Position numbers and translations under genes: made by a program
The notes under the pieces: generated by a model
The model's database searches: none
What the model was told of the DNA's origin: nothing
The model's input: the letters and a program-made list of their open reading frames with translations, nothing else
DNA from: Bin18 sp965200355
Lineage (GTDB): Bacteria; Desulfobacterota; Binatia; Bin18
Reading direction: 5' to 3'
Assembly: GCA_965200355.1 (NCBI GenBank)
Contig: OZ241351.1
Coordinates: forward strand, 2,232,001 to 2,296,000
DNA: 64,000 nucleotides
Part shown: positions 43,369-52,081 of the stretch, one piece after another
Numbering within the stretch: position 1 is the stretch's first letter
Layout of the letters: each line of letters opens with the position of its first letter

Positions 43369-44205
43369 ATGTCAAAGCGTGCGCTCTGGAAAACGCAGGG
43401 GATAATCGGGGCGGTTGCCAGTCTCCTGTGGCTCTCAAGTGCGGCGGCTGCTCCACCCCAATTGGCAATTGACAGTCCAGCCGAGGGGCAACACGTCTCG
43501 GGGCTGTTGAACATCCTGGGCTGGGCGGTCGGCATCACGGCCCCGATTGACTATGTTGAGGTCTCTTTTTATGGCCAAAGTCCCACCCCCGCCGGCTACG
43601 GTGGAGAAAGAACGGACGTTGGCCACGTTTTCCCTGCTATCTCCGATTCCGACTTCTCTGGATACGCGCTCGGGTGGAATACCCGTCGGCTGACCAACGG
43701 TGAACACTGGATGACGGTCAGGGCGGTGGACATGAACGGAGAGGCGGCGAGCCAAAGCGTCCGTTTCCTGGTGTCCAACGCGCCGGGAGATGAAAATCCC
43801 CGCAATGTTGAAATTGATCTGAGCGGCGCAACGCTCAGGAGTGTGGGCAAGACGGAAATCTTGGTGGAGGGAGTAGAAATCGGCGGACAATCGCTGACGA
43901 CCGTCCTCAAATATGACCCGCCTTCCAATAAGCTTACGGCGATTTCTTTTGTGGCCGACCAGAATGACGATGGCGTGCGGGATGACGATTTGGATGCTGA
44001 CGGCTTTGCCGATAATGACGCCGACCGGGACGGCTTTCCTGACGACGACCTCGACCGGAATGCTCTGAGTGACAGTCTCGAAAATACCAACACGAACGAG
44101 AACACCAACACGAACGAGAACACCAACACGAACGAGAACACCAACACGAACGAGAACACCAACGCCAACGAGAACGAGAACACCAACGAGAACGACGACG
44201 ATTAA
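43369..44205 (+). CDS. Secreted protein with Ca-binding TSP3-like segment and Asn/Thr/Glu repeats
   Basis: A 278-residue exported protein. Seen: signal peptide ending near S-S-A-A-A-A, an Ig-like N-terminal domain (IDSPAEGQHVSGLLNILGWAV, about 30-150), a D-x-N-x-D-G-style acidic segment (QNDDGVRDDDLDADGFADND onward, about 202-235) like calcium-binding thrombospondin type 3 repeats, and a C-terminal tail of N-T-N-E repeats encoded by an 18-base tandem repeat. GGAGGATTT precedes the ATG. No anchor motif follows. Function unknown; probably extracellular or cell-surface. Confidence 0.82.
   Translation: MSKRALWKTQGIIGAVASLLWLSSAAAAPPQLAIDSPAEGQHVSGLLNILGWAVGITAPIDYVEVSFYGQSPTPAGYGGERTDVGHVFPAISDSDFSGYALGWNTRRLTNGEHWMTVRAVDMNGEAASQSVRFLVSNAPGDENPRNVEIDLSGATLRSVGKTEILVEGVEIGGQSLTTVLKYDPPSNKLTAISFVADQNDDGVRDDDLDADGFADNDADRDGFPDDDLDRNALSDSLENTNTNENTNTNENTNTNENTNTNENTNANENENTNENDDD
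44086..44199 (+). repeat. 18-base coding tandem repeat (VNTR)
   Basis: Four exact copies of ACCAACACGAACGAGAAC run from 44086 to 44157, followed by degenerate copies to about 44199. Copy-number change would keep the frame and alter tail length in steps of six residues. Confidence 0.92.
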
Positions 44206-44273
44206 GGGAGTGTCGTCATTGCCGTTCGACGGACCGAATGGGAGTGTACTGTACGGGGTTTGATGAGATTCTT

Positions 44274-45473
44274 ATGTCAGAGGCCGAAACTGCTCCGTCC
44301 CATTCCCCAGAGGGTGCACCGCCGATAACTGCTCGGGTCAGCCGTGTTCTTCAGACAGCGAAATGGCGGCACCTCATCCACGATGTGAGCGCTGTCGTGA
44401 TCTCCGGGACCCTCCTTGCCTATATCCAATTCGCCAGCCCGCATATCGTAGGCAACGACGGCTACCATCATATCAAGATGGCACAACTGACGCTCCAGCA
44501 GGGTCTTCCGCTTCCGTTTCCGTGGTTGCCCTTCACCATTCTGGACGAGCAAGGCTACGCCGACCGCCATATGCTGCTCCATGTGTTGCAAGCTCCCTTC
44601 ACCGTCTTTGCCGATTTGGGCTTGGCGTCGAAGTGGGCAGCCGTGACCCTCGCGGTTTTTGCCTGCGGTGTGTTCTATTTTTTCCTTGTTGCCTACGAGG
44701 TGCGCTATCCGTTTGTCTGGTTGCTCGCCCTCTTTGCGTCCTCGTCTCCGTTTCTGTATCGGATGAGTATGGCCCGAGGACAAAGCCTGGGCTTGGCGTT
44801 TCAACTGATAGCGATGTATCTGATCCTGAAACGCCGGCCAGTTGGGCTCGGGGTCGTGGCGATGCTGTTTGTGTGGGCGTATAACGCCTTCCCGCTGATT
44901 CTCGTCCTGGTACTGCTTGGTCTGGTGACACACTACCTGGTTGACGGGACTTTTGAATACCCGCTCCTCCTTGGAGCGGGTATCGGAGTCGCCTGCGGCC
45001 TTGTTATGAATCCGTACTTTCCCCAGAATATCCTCCTCCTGTGGGACCACATTGTTCCGAAGCTGTTCGTGGTGGATTATGTGGCCTCGGTCGGGGGAGA
45101 GTGGCGTCCGTATAATTCATGGGACTTTCTGAGCCTGTCGCTTGGAGCCCACCTCGCCTATAGCAGCGCCATATTCTTGACCAACCGGGAAGAATGGTGC
45201 CAGGACGCCCCTCGCCTTTTCTTATTTTTGGCCGCAACGCTGTACGCCTTTCTGCTGTTCAAATCGCGCCGTTTTGTCGAATACTATCCGCCGGCGGCGG
45301 TGCTGTTCCTAGCGGTCGGAGCGCGGCATTGGGTAAAAGCCCTGGATGTCGGCGCTATTGCCTGGACCGACAGAAAAATTGGTGGGCTTATTCTGGCAAG
45401 CCTTCTATGTCGCCGGTCTGCAAGTCACCGTGCAGGCCGCCTGGCAGGACCTGCACCGCCTCCCGTCGTCTGA
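44274..45473 (+). CDS. GT-C-type membrane glycosyltransferase-like protein, N-terminal part
   Basis: The frame encodes about 399 residues with some ten hydrophobic segments. Seen: the first outside loop IVGNDGYHHIKMAQLTL, a D-x-Y-H arrangement like the catalytic Asp loop of STT3/PglB-type GT-C enzymes. Further on are RMSMARGQSLGLAFQL and SRRFVEYYPPAAVLFLAVGAR. From about 45375 the frame becomes unrelated and stops at 45473, while the C-terminal domain continues one frame over; one extra A in the AAAAA at 45374-45380 would explain it. Start ATG 44274 or in-frame 44238. The donor and acceptor are not known. Confidence 0.68.
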   Translation: MSEAETAPSHSPEGAPPITARVSRVLQTAKWRHLIHDVSAVVISGTLLAYIQFASPHIVGNDGYHHIKMAQLTLQQGLPLPFPWLPFTILDEQGYADRHMLLHVLQAPFTVFADLGLASKWAAVTLAVFACGVFYFFLVAYEVRYPFVWLLALFASSSPFLYRMSMARGQSLGLAFQLIAMYLILKRRPVGLGVVAMLFVWAYNAFPLILVLVLLGLVTHYLVDGTFEYPLLLGAGIGVACGLVMNPYFPQNILLLWDHIVPKLFVVDYVASVGGEWRPYNSWDFLSLSLGAHLAYSSAIFLTNREEWCQDAPRLFLFLAATLYAFLLFKSRRFVEYYPPAAVLFLAVGARHWVKALDVGAIAWTDRKIGGLILASLLCRRSASHRAGRLAGPAPPPVV

Positions 45474-45867
45474 GGCGTATAAGGGCGGAGCAGAGTGGTT
45501 GGCGCATAACACGCCCAAAGGGGCGCGCGTGTTTCATACCGACTGGGACGACTTTCCACGCCTGTTTTTCTTTAACTCGCATAATACCTACATCGTGGGG
45601 TTTGATCCCGACTTTATGCGAATAAAGAACCCCCACCTGTATGAACGCTGGAAAGATATTGGCAGAGGGAAGGTGCGCCTGCCGGCCAGGGTCATTTTTC
45701 AGAAGTTTGGTTGTGCGTACGCTTTTACCGATAACAAACACCGGAAGTTCATTGCCCTTGCCGACCGAGATCCGTTCATGGAAAAAGTATACTCCGACCG
45801 GCATACAACGGTGTACCGCGTGCTTGACGAAAATGCGGAGAAAACACGTCTCTCCCCAGGGGGGTAG
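45346..45867 (+). CDS. GT-C-type membrane glycosyltransferase-like protein, C-terminal domain
   Basis: The family-like part starts about 45380 (LVGLFWQAFYVAGLQVTVQ, the last membrane helix). It is followed by an outside soluble domain: SSEAYKGGAEWLAHNTPKGARV in outline, then FHTDWDDFPRLFFFNSHNTY. The W-D-D-F/W-D-x motif sits where STT3 proteins keep W-W-D-Y-G. The domain ends with a beta-rich stretch and a stop at 45867. It belongs with the preceding frame; joined length is about 530 residues. The next 155 bases hold no gene. Confidence 0.65.
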   Translation: MSALLPGPTEKLVGLFWQAFYVAGLQVTVQAAWQDLHRLPSSEAYKGGAEWLAHNTPKGARVFHTDWDDFPRLFFFNSHNTYIVGFDPDFMRIKNPHLYERWKDIGRGKVRLPARVIFQKFGCAYAFTDNKHRKFIALADRDPFMEKVYSDRHTTVYRVLDENAEKTRLSPGG

Positions 45868-46022
45868 GGCGGGGAGTCTCCCAAGGCAAGCGCAACGGTC
45901 CGGTAACGAATCGTCAGTGAATGGCTCACGCCTATGGACAAACCGCTGACGGCGCTACGCCCTGATAGCGAAGAGAGGCGCAGGGCCTTTCAGGGCGCTC
46001 AGCCTGGATTGTCTCAGCTTGT

Positions 46023-46460
46023 TTATAAGCGGATACGTGATTGCCCAGATTCTTCACGGACCGCTCGCACGAACACATAGGCCGGCACCAGGACAAGCAG
46101 GCCCAGTGTCAGGACATTCCCAATTTTATCGATCATTGAAGAGTACACATGCAAATGTGTCATATGGTAGGCGAAGTGCGGCAACTGGGAGACCAGCCAG
46201 CCGAGGGCGGCAGCAAGGACCGTCTGGCGGGTCTGGGCAAAAGCCGCAACGAGGGTCACTACGCTTAAGGCTAAATACAGGCCGCCCACGTCTCGCACCA
46301 GATGTTCATTAAACGGACCATCAACCGAAACCCAACTGCGGCCCAGACCGGGAAAACTGTCGTAAAACGCCTGGGGAAAGAATTGCGCCCACCCGCCGAC
46401 CGTGACCCCACTCAGGATGAGAAACCAGAGACTGAGGCGCAGACGTGTATCAACCGTCAT
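46023..46460 (-). CDS. Small four-helix membrane protein of unknown function
   Basis: A 145-residue protein. Seen: four hydrophobic segments (about 9-28, 58-78, 80-96 and 113-131), an outside loop with FPQAFYDSFPGLGRSWVSVDGPFNEH in outline, and H-F-A-Y-H-M-T-H-L-H rich in His between helices 3 and 4. No family is recognised with confidence. AAGGAGGG precedes the ATG. It is the last gene of a five-gene operon, 13 bases after the SDR gene. Confidence 0.75.
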   Translation of the reverse strand: MTVDTRLRLSLWFLILSGVTVGGWAQFFPQAFYDSFPGLGRSWVSVDGPFNEHLVRDVGGLYLALSVVTLVAAFAQTRQTVLAAALGWLVSQLPHFAYHMTHLHVYSSMIDKIGNVLTLGLLVLVPAYVFVRAVREESGQSRIRL

Positions 46461-46473
46461 GGTGCCCTCCTTC

Positions 46474-47376
46474 TTAGCTCTTGAGCGCCGGCTGCCAGCC
46501 CTCTCTCAGGCTGGGATAGCGCGGAGTCCAGCCCGTAGTGCGCTGAAAATGTCTGTTTGAGATACGCTGCGAGCGGGTGAGGGCTTCAAGACTTCCAGGT
46601 AGCTCGCCTGGCATGGGCTCAGGCGGGGCCGGGGGTGCCACCCCTTCAAGCTCGGCAATGGCCGTGGCCAACTCCTGACGGGTCAGTGGTTGGTCATCGG
46701 CCACGTTATAGACCCCTGGGGGCGCATTGAGCGCGGCCACAACGGCCGTAGCGGCATCCTCGGCGTGAATATGGCTCATATAGCCAGCCGGGTCGCCGAG
46801 AAACGGGGACTGGCCGGCGCGGATGGCGGCCCGAAATTCCTGGGTATGCGAGCTTTCGTGAGCGTAGAACAGGGCGAAGCGCAGCACGATGCCCCGCCCG
46901 CCATGTTTGCTGAACCAGACCGCCTGGGCCTCTGCGACGCGACTGCTGGCCATCTCTGGCGGACAGTTATCCGCGTCTGTCTCCTCAATCCATTCCGCGC
47001 CTTTATCCGCATACGGAAAGGTGATTGACTCCTGGATAAAAATCTGACAACCGGCTTCCGCCGCGGCTCGGGTCACATTCCGAGATGCCTCGGTGCGGAG
47101 GCGATTATGCCCGGCCCAGGCGGCCGGCTCCAGCGCCTGGGCCAGCGGGGGAACATTGGTCGCCAGGTTGGCGACGGCCGCATGGCCGGCAAGAGCGGGC
47201 CGCAACGCTGCCGGGTCAAACAGATCGACCCGCACCGGGGTTGCTCCGCACTGGCGCACAAGCGCCGCTTTCTGGTCTGTGCGCGCCAGACCGGTGACCT
47301 GATGCCCAGCCCGCATGAGTGCGGGAACAACGCGACGACCAATGACGCCGGTTGCGCCAGTCACAAAAATTTTCAT
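46474..47376 (-). CDS. NAD(P)-dependent epimerase/reductase (extended SDR)
   Basis: A 300-residue Rossmann protein. Seen: MKIFVTGATGVIGRRVVPAL (T-G-x-x-G-x-x-G), HQVTGLARTDQKAALV, HAAVANLATNVPP and a C-terminal RWTPRYPS-like end (T-G-W-T-P-R-Y-P-S). The catalytic Tyr-x-x-x-Lys is not clear: the matching region reads E-S-I-T-F-P-Y-A-D-K-G, giving Y-A-D-K. The start at 47376 overlaps the ogt stop by ATGA; a second ATG six bases earlier is less likely. The substrate, a nucleotide sugar or other carbonyl, is unknown. Confidence 0.85.
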   Translation of the reverse strand: MKIFVTGATGVIGRRVVPALMRAGHQVTGLARTDQKAALVRQCGATPVRVDLFDPAALRPALAGHAAVANLATNVPPLAQALEPAAWAGHNRLRTEASRNVTRAAAEAGCQIFIQESITFPYADKGAEWIEETDADNCPPEMASSRVAEAQAVWFSKHGGRGIVLRFALFYAHESSHTQEFRAAIRAGQSPFLGDPAGYMSHIHAEDAATAVVAALNAPPGVYNVADDQPLTRQELATAIAELEGVAPPAPPEPMPGELPGSLEALTRSQRISNRHFQRTTGWTPRYPSLREGWQPALKS

Positions 47377-47876
47377 GCCCATACCCCCTCGTGCCGAAGC
47401 AGCCAGTGTTTGCGTTTCAGACCTCCGGCATAACCGGTAAGCGCGCCGCTGGTGCCAATGAGACGATGGCAGGGCAGCACGATGGAGATCGGATTGAGGG
47501 CATTGGCCCTGCCAACGGCGCGCCAGGCGTGGGGCCGGCCGATCTGGGCGGCCACGTCACGGTAGGTGCGTGTGGTTCCGGGCGGAATAGTCCGCAGCGC
47601 CCCCCAGACTTTTTGCTGAAACAAGGTCCCGCCTGGGTCCACCTGAATGCTCTCAATCGCGTCGAGTTGTCCGCTGAGGTAGGCCCGAAGCTGCTGGGTC
47701 ACACCGAGCGGTTGGGAGGCGGTACAGAGCCGGACCTGGTGGTAGCGCCGCTGCAACAACCGGGTCAGCCGGGCGCGGTTGTCGGCATAGTCCAGCGCGC
47801 ATAAGCGACCGGCGTCAAATACGAGGACAAGGCGACCGATGGACGACTCTAATGTGTCGGTGAGTAAGGTCGTCAT
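47373..47876 (-). CDS. ogt: Methylated-DNA--protein-cysteine methyltransferase
   Basis: A 167-residue suicide DNA repair protein that takes the methyl group from O6-methylguanine onto its own Cys. Seen: V-W-G-A-L-R-T-I-P-P-G-T-T-R-T-Y (helix-turn-helix with Tyr and Arg finger region), R-A-V-G-R-A-N-A-L-N-P-I and the active site LPCHRLIG with Cys 136. Length fits Ogt-type proteins without the Ada N-terminal domain. Its stop overlaps the SDR start, so these are co-translated. Confidence 0.94.
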   Translation of the reverse strand: MTTLLTDTLESSIGRLVLVFDAGRLCALDYADNRARLTRLLQRRYHQVRLCTASQPLGVTQQLRAYLSGQLDAIESIQVDPGGTLFQQKVWGALRTIPPGTTRTYRDVAAQIGRPHAWRAVGRANALNPISIVLPCHRLIGTSGALTGYAGGLKRKHWLLRHEGVWA

Positions 47877-47943
47877 GCTGACTCCTGAGGCTGGACCGCA
47901 GAAAGGGCAAGGCTGGTCCGGTCAGACCGCCAGCGCCGCTCGC

Positions 47944-48792
47944 TTAGCGTGGCGCTTCCACCAGGGCCGCGTCGTCAAAATCGACCAGACCTAGCCGTCC
48001 ACCAAAGACGGACGGGTGATACGAGCGATAGCCCAGGAGGTGCTGGGCACGCTCGGGCAGTTGGCGAGCGACTTCCAGAGGCACGGCCAAGGAGTGGTGC
48101 TCTTCCGGGCGCAGCCAGCCCAGGACAAAGCTGACGTGCATCCCGCGACGCCAGGTGTCTGACCTGCGGTTGGCCCCAGCCCCGTGCATGACTTTTCCGG
48201 TATAGAGCAGGACGGAGCCGGCTGGCATAACGGCTTGGACCAGATCTTCGGGCCGCGCCTCGCGCGCCGGGTCCTGCCAGCGATGACTGCCCGGCGCGAC
48301 AAGCGTGGCACCGTTTTCTGCGGTGAAATCGTTCAGGGCAAACATCGAACTGACGGTGAGTTCTGGGCCGGGCCAGGGAAAATGGGGCCAGTTGGCCTCA
48401 TCGCGGTGCAGCATCTGGGCTGGTTCGCCCCCGCCAACGATCATGGTCTGAGAGGTATTCAGCCAATACGAGCCGCAATTGGGCAGGAGATAATGATCCG
48501 CAAACGCTTTGAGCACCGGGTGCAGGAGGACCTCAATAAACGCTGGTGACTTTGCGGCCAGGCCGCAAAACCGGATCGTTTTCTGGCCATGAAAAACTTG
48601 CCAGAGTTTCTCGTCGCTCCGACTGCCGGGCGGATGGGTGGCGATAGCGCCGTCAAGTTCGGTATTGAGCCGCCTCAACAAGTCGGGCTCAAGCAGGTTG
48701 CCAATAATCACCCCGCCGTCCCGCTCTATCAGCGGCAGGTATTCTTGGGCGTCTGTCTCAGGTCCGACCGTCGTCAATTGGACTGTATCCAT
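47944..48792 (-). CDS. Phytanoyl-CoA dioxygenase (PhyH) family protein
   Basis: A 282-residue Fe(II)/2-oxoglutarate oxygenase. Seen: GGVIIGNLLEPDLLRRLNTEL at the N-terminus, metal ligands H129 and D131 (MLHRDEANW), distal H203 (VMHGAGANRR) with the 2-oxoglutarate Arg shortly after, and MFALNDFTAENGATLVAPGSH in outline. The whole core is present. PhyH-like enzymes hydroxylate diverse acyl, ectoine or natural product substrates; which one is unknown. AGGAGG precedes the ATG. It lies between YbaK and Ogt genes in one operon. Confidence 0.9.
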   Translation of the reverse strand: MDTVQLTTVGPETDAQEYLPLIERDGGVIIGNLLEPDLLRRLNTELDGAIATHPPGSRSDEKLWQVFHGQKTIRFCGLAAKSPAFIEVLLHPVLKAFADHYLLPNCGSYWLNTSQTMIVGGGEPAQMLHRDEANWPHFPWPGPELTVSSMFALNDFTAENGATLVAPGSHRWQDPAREARPEDLVQAVMPAGSVLLYTGKVMHGAGANRRSDTWRRGMHVSFVLGWLRPEEHHSLAVPLEVARQLPERAQHLLGYRSYHPSVFGGRLGLVDFDDAALVEAPR

Positions 48793-48809
48793 CTCCCTGC
48801 CTCCTGCAT

Positions 48810-49274
48810 TTATCTCCGTACTCTGACCACTCTGCCACCATTCGCCTGTAATAGCGCGTCGGGTGAGACGCGGACAAGGGATGTTGCTGACCCGCCGCCG
48901 GTATACACCGCCTCTCGCTCCATGACCTTGGGATCAACAAGAAATGTGGCGGCAAACCCGAACGACGGCGTGCCGCCGCACGGATAGCCGGTTTGAGCCA
49001 GCATTTCTTCCGGCGTCATGGTCCGCACCTGCTGAGTCTGGAGAGCCTTGGCAACCCGTGAGGTACTGGCCCGGTCTTCGCCCTTGACCACGGCCACAAT
49101 CACCTGTCCCTGTGCATCCGTCATACAGATATTCTTGACCAGGTTTTCCGGCTCGGTGCCGACTACCGCGGCCGCTTCGGCCACTGAATGGCAGGACTGA
49201 TCGAAGGACAGATGTTCAGCCTCCGTATGAGTGGTGGCCATAAACTGCTTGAGCTGGTCTTCATAGACACTCAT
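48810..49274 (-). CDS. YbaK/aminoacyl-tRNA deacylase family protein
   Basis: A 154-residue trans-editing protein. Seen: L-S-F-D-Q-S-C-H-S-V-A-E-A-A, ENLVKNICMTDAQGQVIVAVVKGEDRAS in outline with the conserved Lys, TGYPCGGTPSFGF (family G-x-x-x-G-G-T-P-P-x-G) and a final L-x-V-S-P-D-A-L-L. These proteins clear mischarged aminoacyl-tRNA. Cys-tRNAPro or Ala-tRNAPro specificity cannot be decided. It is first gene of the operon, with only a weak ribosome site. Confidence 0.88.
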   Translation of the reverse strand: MSVYEDQLKQFMATTHTEAEHLSFDQSCHSVAEAAAVVGTEPENLVKNICMTDAQGQVIVAVVKGEDRASTSRVAKALQTQQVRTMTPEEMLAQTGYPCGGTPSFGFAATFLVDPKVMEREAVYTGGGSATSLVRVSPDALLQANGGRVVRVRR

Positions 49275-49293
49275 AACGGCTCATACCTATACT

Positions 49294-49326
49294 ACCTGCC
49301 GTGGCCTTACCACCTGCCGTGGCCTT
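49294..49326 (+). repeat. Direct repeat of 15 bases
   Basis: ACCTGCCGTGGCCTT occurs at 49294-49308 and 49312-49326, in the divergent region between the YbaK and sulfurtransferase genes. The rest of 49275-49470 shows only a ribosome site before 49471. Confidence 0.8.
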
Positions 49327-49470
49327 CTCCCCTAGGCCAGGGCAAAGCGAATCCGCCGTTTGTCCCTGTCTCACCGGCGTGCGAGGTGAGGCGACAGGTT
49401 GACTGAAGCAGGGCCGGTTCCGTAGGATGCCAAGCCGACTCTTGAGCCTGAACAGGAGAGGTAAAGCATT

Positions 49471-50304
49471 ATGGACGACTACGCCCATCCCGAAGTCCTT
49501 GTTGATACACAATGGCTTGCCGAACATCTGCATGACCCGCAGGTGCGGATCATTGATGCGCATATTGACCCCGCGCCGTATCAATCCGGGCATATCCCCG
49601 GTGCCGTGCTTTGGAACGGCTTTGAGACACTGCTCAAACCGGACTGGAGCATCAATTTTGACCCAGACTCAATAGCCCAGTTCTGCGGACGGTCGGGCAT
49701 AGCCAACGATACCACCGTGGTCGCCTATAGTGACCACAGTGCGATTGCGCCGTGGGTATTCTGGTTTCTCAAATCCGTCGGTCATGGAGACGTGCGTGTC
49801 CTCAATGGTGGACGCAAGAAATGGATTGCCGACGGCCATGGGCTGACGACCGAGCCGCCGAGCGTGACGGCAACGAGTTATACCGCCCAAGAGCCCGACC
49901 CGGACCTGCGGGTACTACAAGAGCGGGTCCGGGCTGCGGTTGGGCAAGCCCACCACGTCTTGCTGGACGTCCGAACTCCCGAAGAGTATCGGGGTGAAGT
50001 CTTCCTGCTGGAACCGCCCCAAGGGACGGAGCGGGCCGGGCATATTCCAGGCGCGACCCACCTCTATTATGAAGCGGCTCTCAACGCCGACGAAACGTTC
50101 AAGTCCGCGGACGAGCTGGCAGCCCTGTACGCCAGCCACGGTGTCACCGCGGACAAGGAAACGATTACCTACTGCGCGGTTGGCATCCGCTCGGCCCATA
50201 CCTGGTTCGTGCTGACCCAACTGCTCGGCTATCCGGCTGTGCGCAGCTTCGATGCCTCGTGGAATCTGTGGGGCCGGCTGTCAGATACGCCGGTCGAAGC
50301 GTAA
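49471..50304 (+). CDS. Two-domain sulfurtransferase (rhodanese/mercaptopyruvate type)
   Basis: A 277-residue protein with two rhodanese folds. Seen: the inactive N-terminal copy (VRIIDAHIDPAPYQSGHIPGAV, no active Cys, A-Y-S-D-H-S instead) and the catalytic C-terminal copy (LLDVRTPEEYRGE, GHIPGATHLYY) with C235 in TYCAVGIRSAH. The active loop C-A-V-G-I-R resembles the C-R-x-G-x-R of thiosulfate rather than mercaptopyruvate enzymes. It moves sulfane sulfur to cyanide or another thiophilic acceptor. GGAGAGG precedes the ATG. It abuts the convergent DUF1302 gene without a spare base. Confidence 0.92.
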   Translation: MDDYAHPEVLVDTQWLAEHLHDPQVRIIDAHIDPAPYQSGHIPGAVLWNGFETLLKPDWSINFDPDSIAQFCGRSGIANDTTVVAYSDHSAIAPWVFWFLKSVGHGDVRVLNGGRKKWIADGHGLTTEPPSVTATSYTAQEPDPDLRVLQERVRAAVGQAHHVLLDVRTPEEYRGEVFLLEPPQGTERAGHIPGATHLYYEAALNADETFKSADELAALYASHGVTADKETITYCAVGIRSAHTWFVLTQLLGYPAVRSFDASWNLWGRLSDTPVEA

Positions 50305-52011
50305 CTAAAACTGATAGGTCAGACGCACGACGGTTTCGTCCCGCTTGCGATACAGGCCGCCCAGACCCCAGCTCTCGTCCACTTGGCCGCCAAAGCCGGG
50401 CACGAAGAAATAATTCTGGGCGAGTCGGACGATCAACCGGGGAGTGAGATAATAATCCACCACCCAGCCGAACTGGGAGCTGTAGCGGTTGATCGGGTCA
50501 ATAACAAAGAAGGCCACTGGCAGGAGCTTGCCTCGCATATACGTCGTGCTGGCCGCAATCGTGCCGACCGCCTCCCAGTTGCGGACTTTATCTGTGGCTG
50601 AAATCTGGCCCTGAAAACGCGACGTGCTGGTCGGAATATATTGCCAGAAGACCTGTGAGGTCAGGAAAAACGTGGAGCGGCGGTTGAGGGCGCGAATCCA
50701 GGTCGGCCGGTCAAAGCCGATAAACGCCTGCCAGACATCGCTCTTCTTGATCCCCAGGAAGCCGCTCGGTATGGGCCGCCCGCCCTCATCCAGAATCATA
50801 ATCGGCTTGTGCTTATCGGCAAAGGGCTTGCCAAACTCATAAATGGTTTCCATGCGCCACACGCCTTCGGTATAGTCATCGTCCGCATAACTGGCGGAGA
50901 TGCCGACCGCATGGGTGTAGGGATAGTAGGCTTCTGCCGGCAGAATACCGCGCCCGAGCAGAGCGGCATTGCTGCGCGCCACATCCACTATGGTCTCGCA
51001 GCCGACGGTGCCGAGCTGGCACTGGTTGAGGCCGCGCAGGCTGGAGGTATTGACGCCATCGTCGTGGGCGGTGCGTTGATACAGATAGTTCAGCGTCACG
51101 GTCACGCCCTGCGGCGTGGTCGCGCCCAGACGAAAACCGACTTGGCTATTCTCATCAATGCTTTTGCTATAATTGCCCCGCCGGCCCAGGACCGTGCGGT
51201 TGAGGAGTTTGAAATTGCCCCCGGTCGGACTCCCCCCAAACGGATTGACGCTTGGCGAACTCCAGGGCCGCCCTGGTGAGAAGCCCAGCTTGAGCGGCAC
51301 CCACAGCCCCGGCACCCAATAGGACTCGGTATACACATCGCTCAAACTCCCAATCCGTCCCAAATGATAGGTGGCGCGTATCATCCAGTACGGAATCCGG
51401 AGATCGTCCCAGGTTTCCTGACCGACTCCGCCCCCGTGCCAAGTGGTATCCAGCGCGTTGGTGCGGTCGAGCATCCGCAGATTGTCAGACTCGCCCCACA
51501 CCACCATTTGACGGCCCAGCCGCACGGACAGGGGGAGCTTGGCAAACTCGATGTCAGTGAAGACTTCACGAAACGTACTCTCAAAGCGCAGGGCATGGGC
51601 CGCTTGGTGGGACAGGTCAGAGAATTTTCCGTCCCGCCCGGCCTGGCCGCGATAGGGGAATACGTCTTGGCGCGAACCCGGCTGAAAATCGTACACGCTG
51701 TCATAGACGCCCCGATACAGGCCGACGAAGTGGGCGTAGTCTATGCCGGGCAGAGAGAAACGGCTGAAAGCCTGGCCGTTTTTGATCCAGTCGTATTCCA
51801 CACGCGCGCGCAGGACGTTACGCTGCTGAATAATCGACCATTTGTCTGGTTCCGGGTGACGAAAGATCTGCTGCGTTTGCAGATTGCCCGACAGGGAAAA
51901 ATCACCATAGGTGAAGTCCGCGTGGGCAACGGAGAGGGGCAGGACCAGCACGCACAGCGCAATGACAGTCCAGCCAGACCGTAAGCGAGCCGGGGGATGA
52001 CATCTATTCAT
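50305..52011 (-). CDS. DUF1302 family outer-membrane protein
   Basis: A 568-residue exported protein, probably a beta barrel. Seen: a signal peptide (LRSGWTVIALCVLVLPLSVAHA), FTYGDFSLSGNLQTQQIFRHPE right after cleavage, GRQMVVWGESDNLRMLDRTN (family signature), many alternating strands and a C-terminal aromatic F in VRLTYQF typical of outer-membrane barrels. The start at 52011 puts the signal at the N-terminus. It is the last gene behind DUF1329. The pair is a known genomic partnership in proteobacteria linked to handling of hydrophobic compounds; exact role unproven. Confidence 0.88.
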   Translation of the reverse strand: MNRCHPPARLRSGWTVIALCVLVLPLSVAHADFTYGDFSLSGNLQTQQIFRHPEPDKWSIIQQRNVLRARVEYDWIKNGQAFSRFSLPGIDYAHFVGLYRGVYDSVYDFQPGSRQDVFPYRGQAGRDGKFSDLSHQAAHALRFESTFREVFTDIEFAKLPLSVRLGRQMVVWGESDNLRMLDRTNALDTTWHGGGVGQETWDDLRIPYWMIRATYHLGRIGSLSDVYTESYWVPGLWVPLKLGFSPGRPWSSPSVNPFGGSPTGGNFKLLNRTVLGRRGNYSKSIDENSQVGFRLGATTPQGVTVTLNYLYQRTAHDDGVNTSSLRGLNQCQLGTVGCETIVDVARSNAALLGRGILPAEAYYPYTHAVGISASYADDDYTEGVWRMETIYEFGKPFADKHKPIMILDEGGRPIPSGFLGIKKSDVWQAFIGFDRPTWIRALNRRSTFFLTSQVFWQYIPTSTSRFQGQISATDKVRNWEAVGTIAASTTYMRGKLLPVAFFVIDPINRYSSQFGWVVDYYLTPRLIVRLAQNYFFVPGFGGQVDESWGLGGLYRKRDETVVRLTYQF

Positions 52012-52081
52012 AACGATATTGGATTGAGTGGGAAACAGGCCGGCGGATGGGGGGCACCCGCCGGCCTGTTGGCTGAGGCCA

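Noticed and set aside
44086..44199. CRISPR array
   Set aside because: The 18-base units are contiguous, without spacers, and lie in frame inside a coding region.
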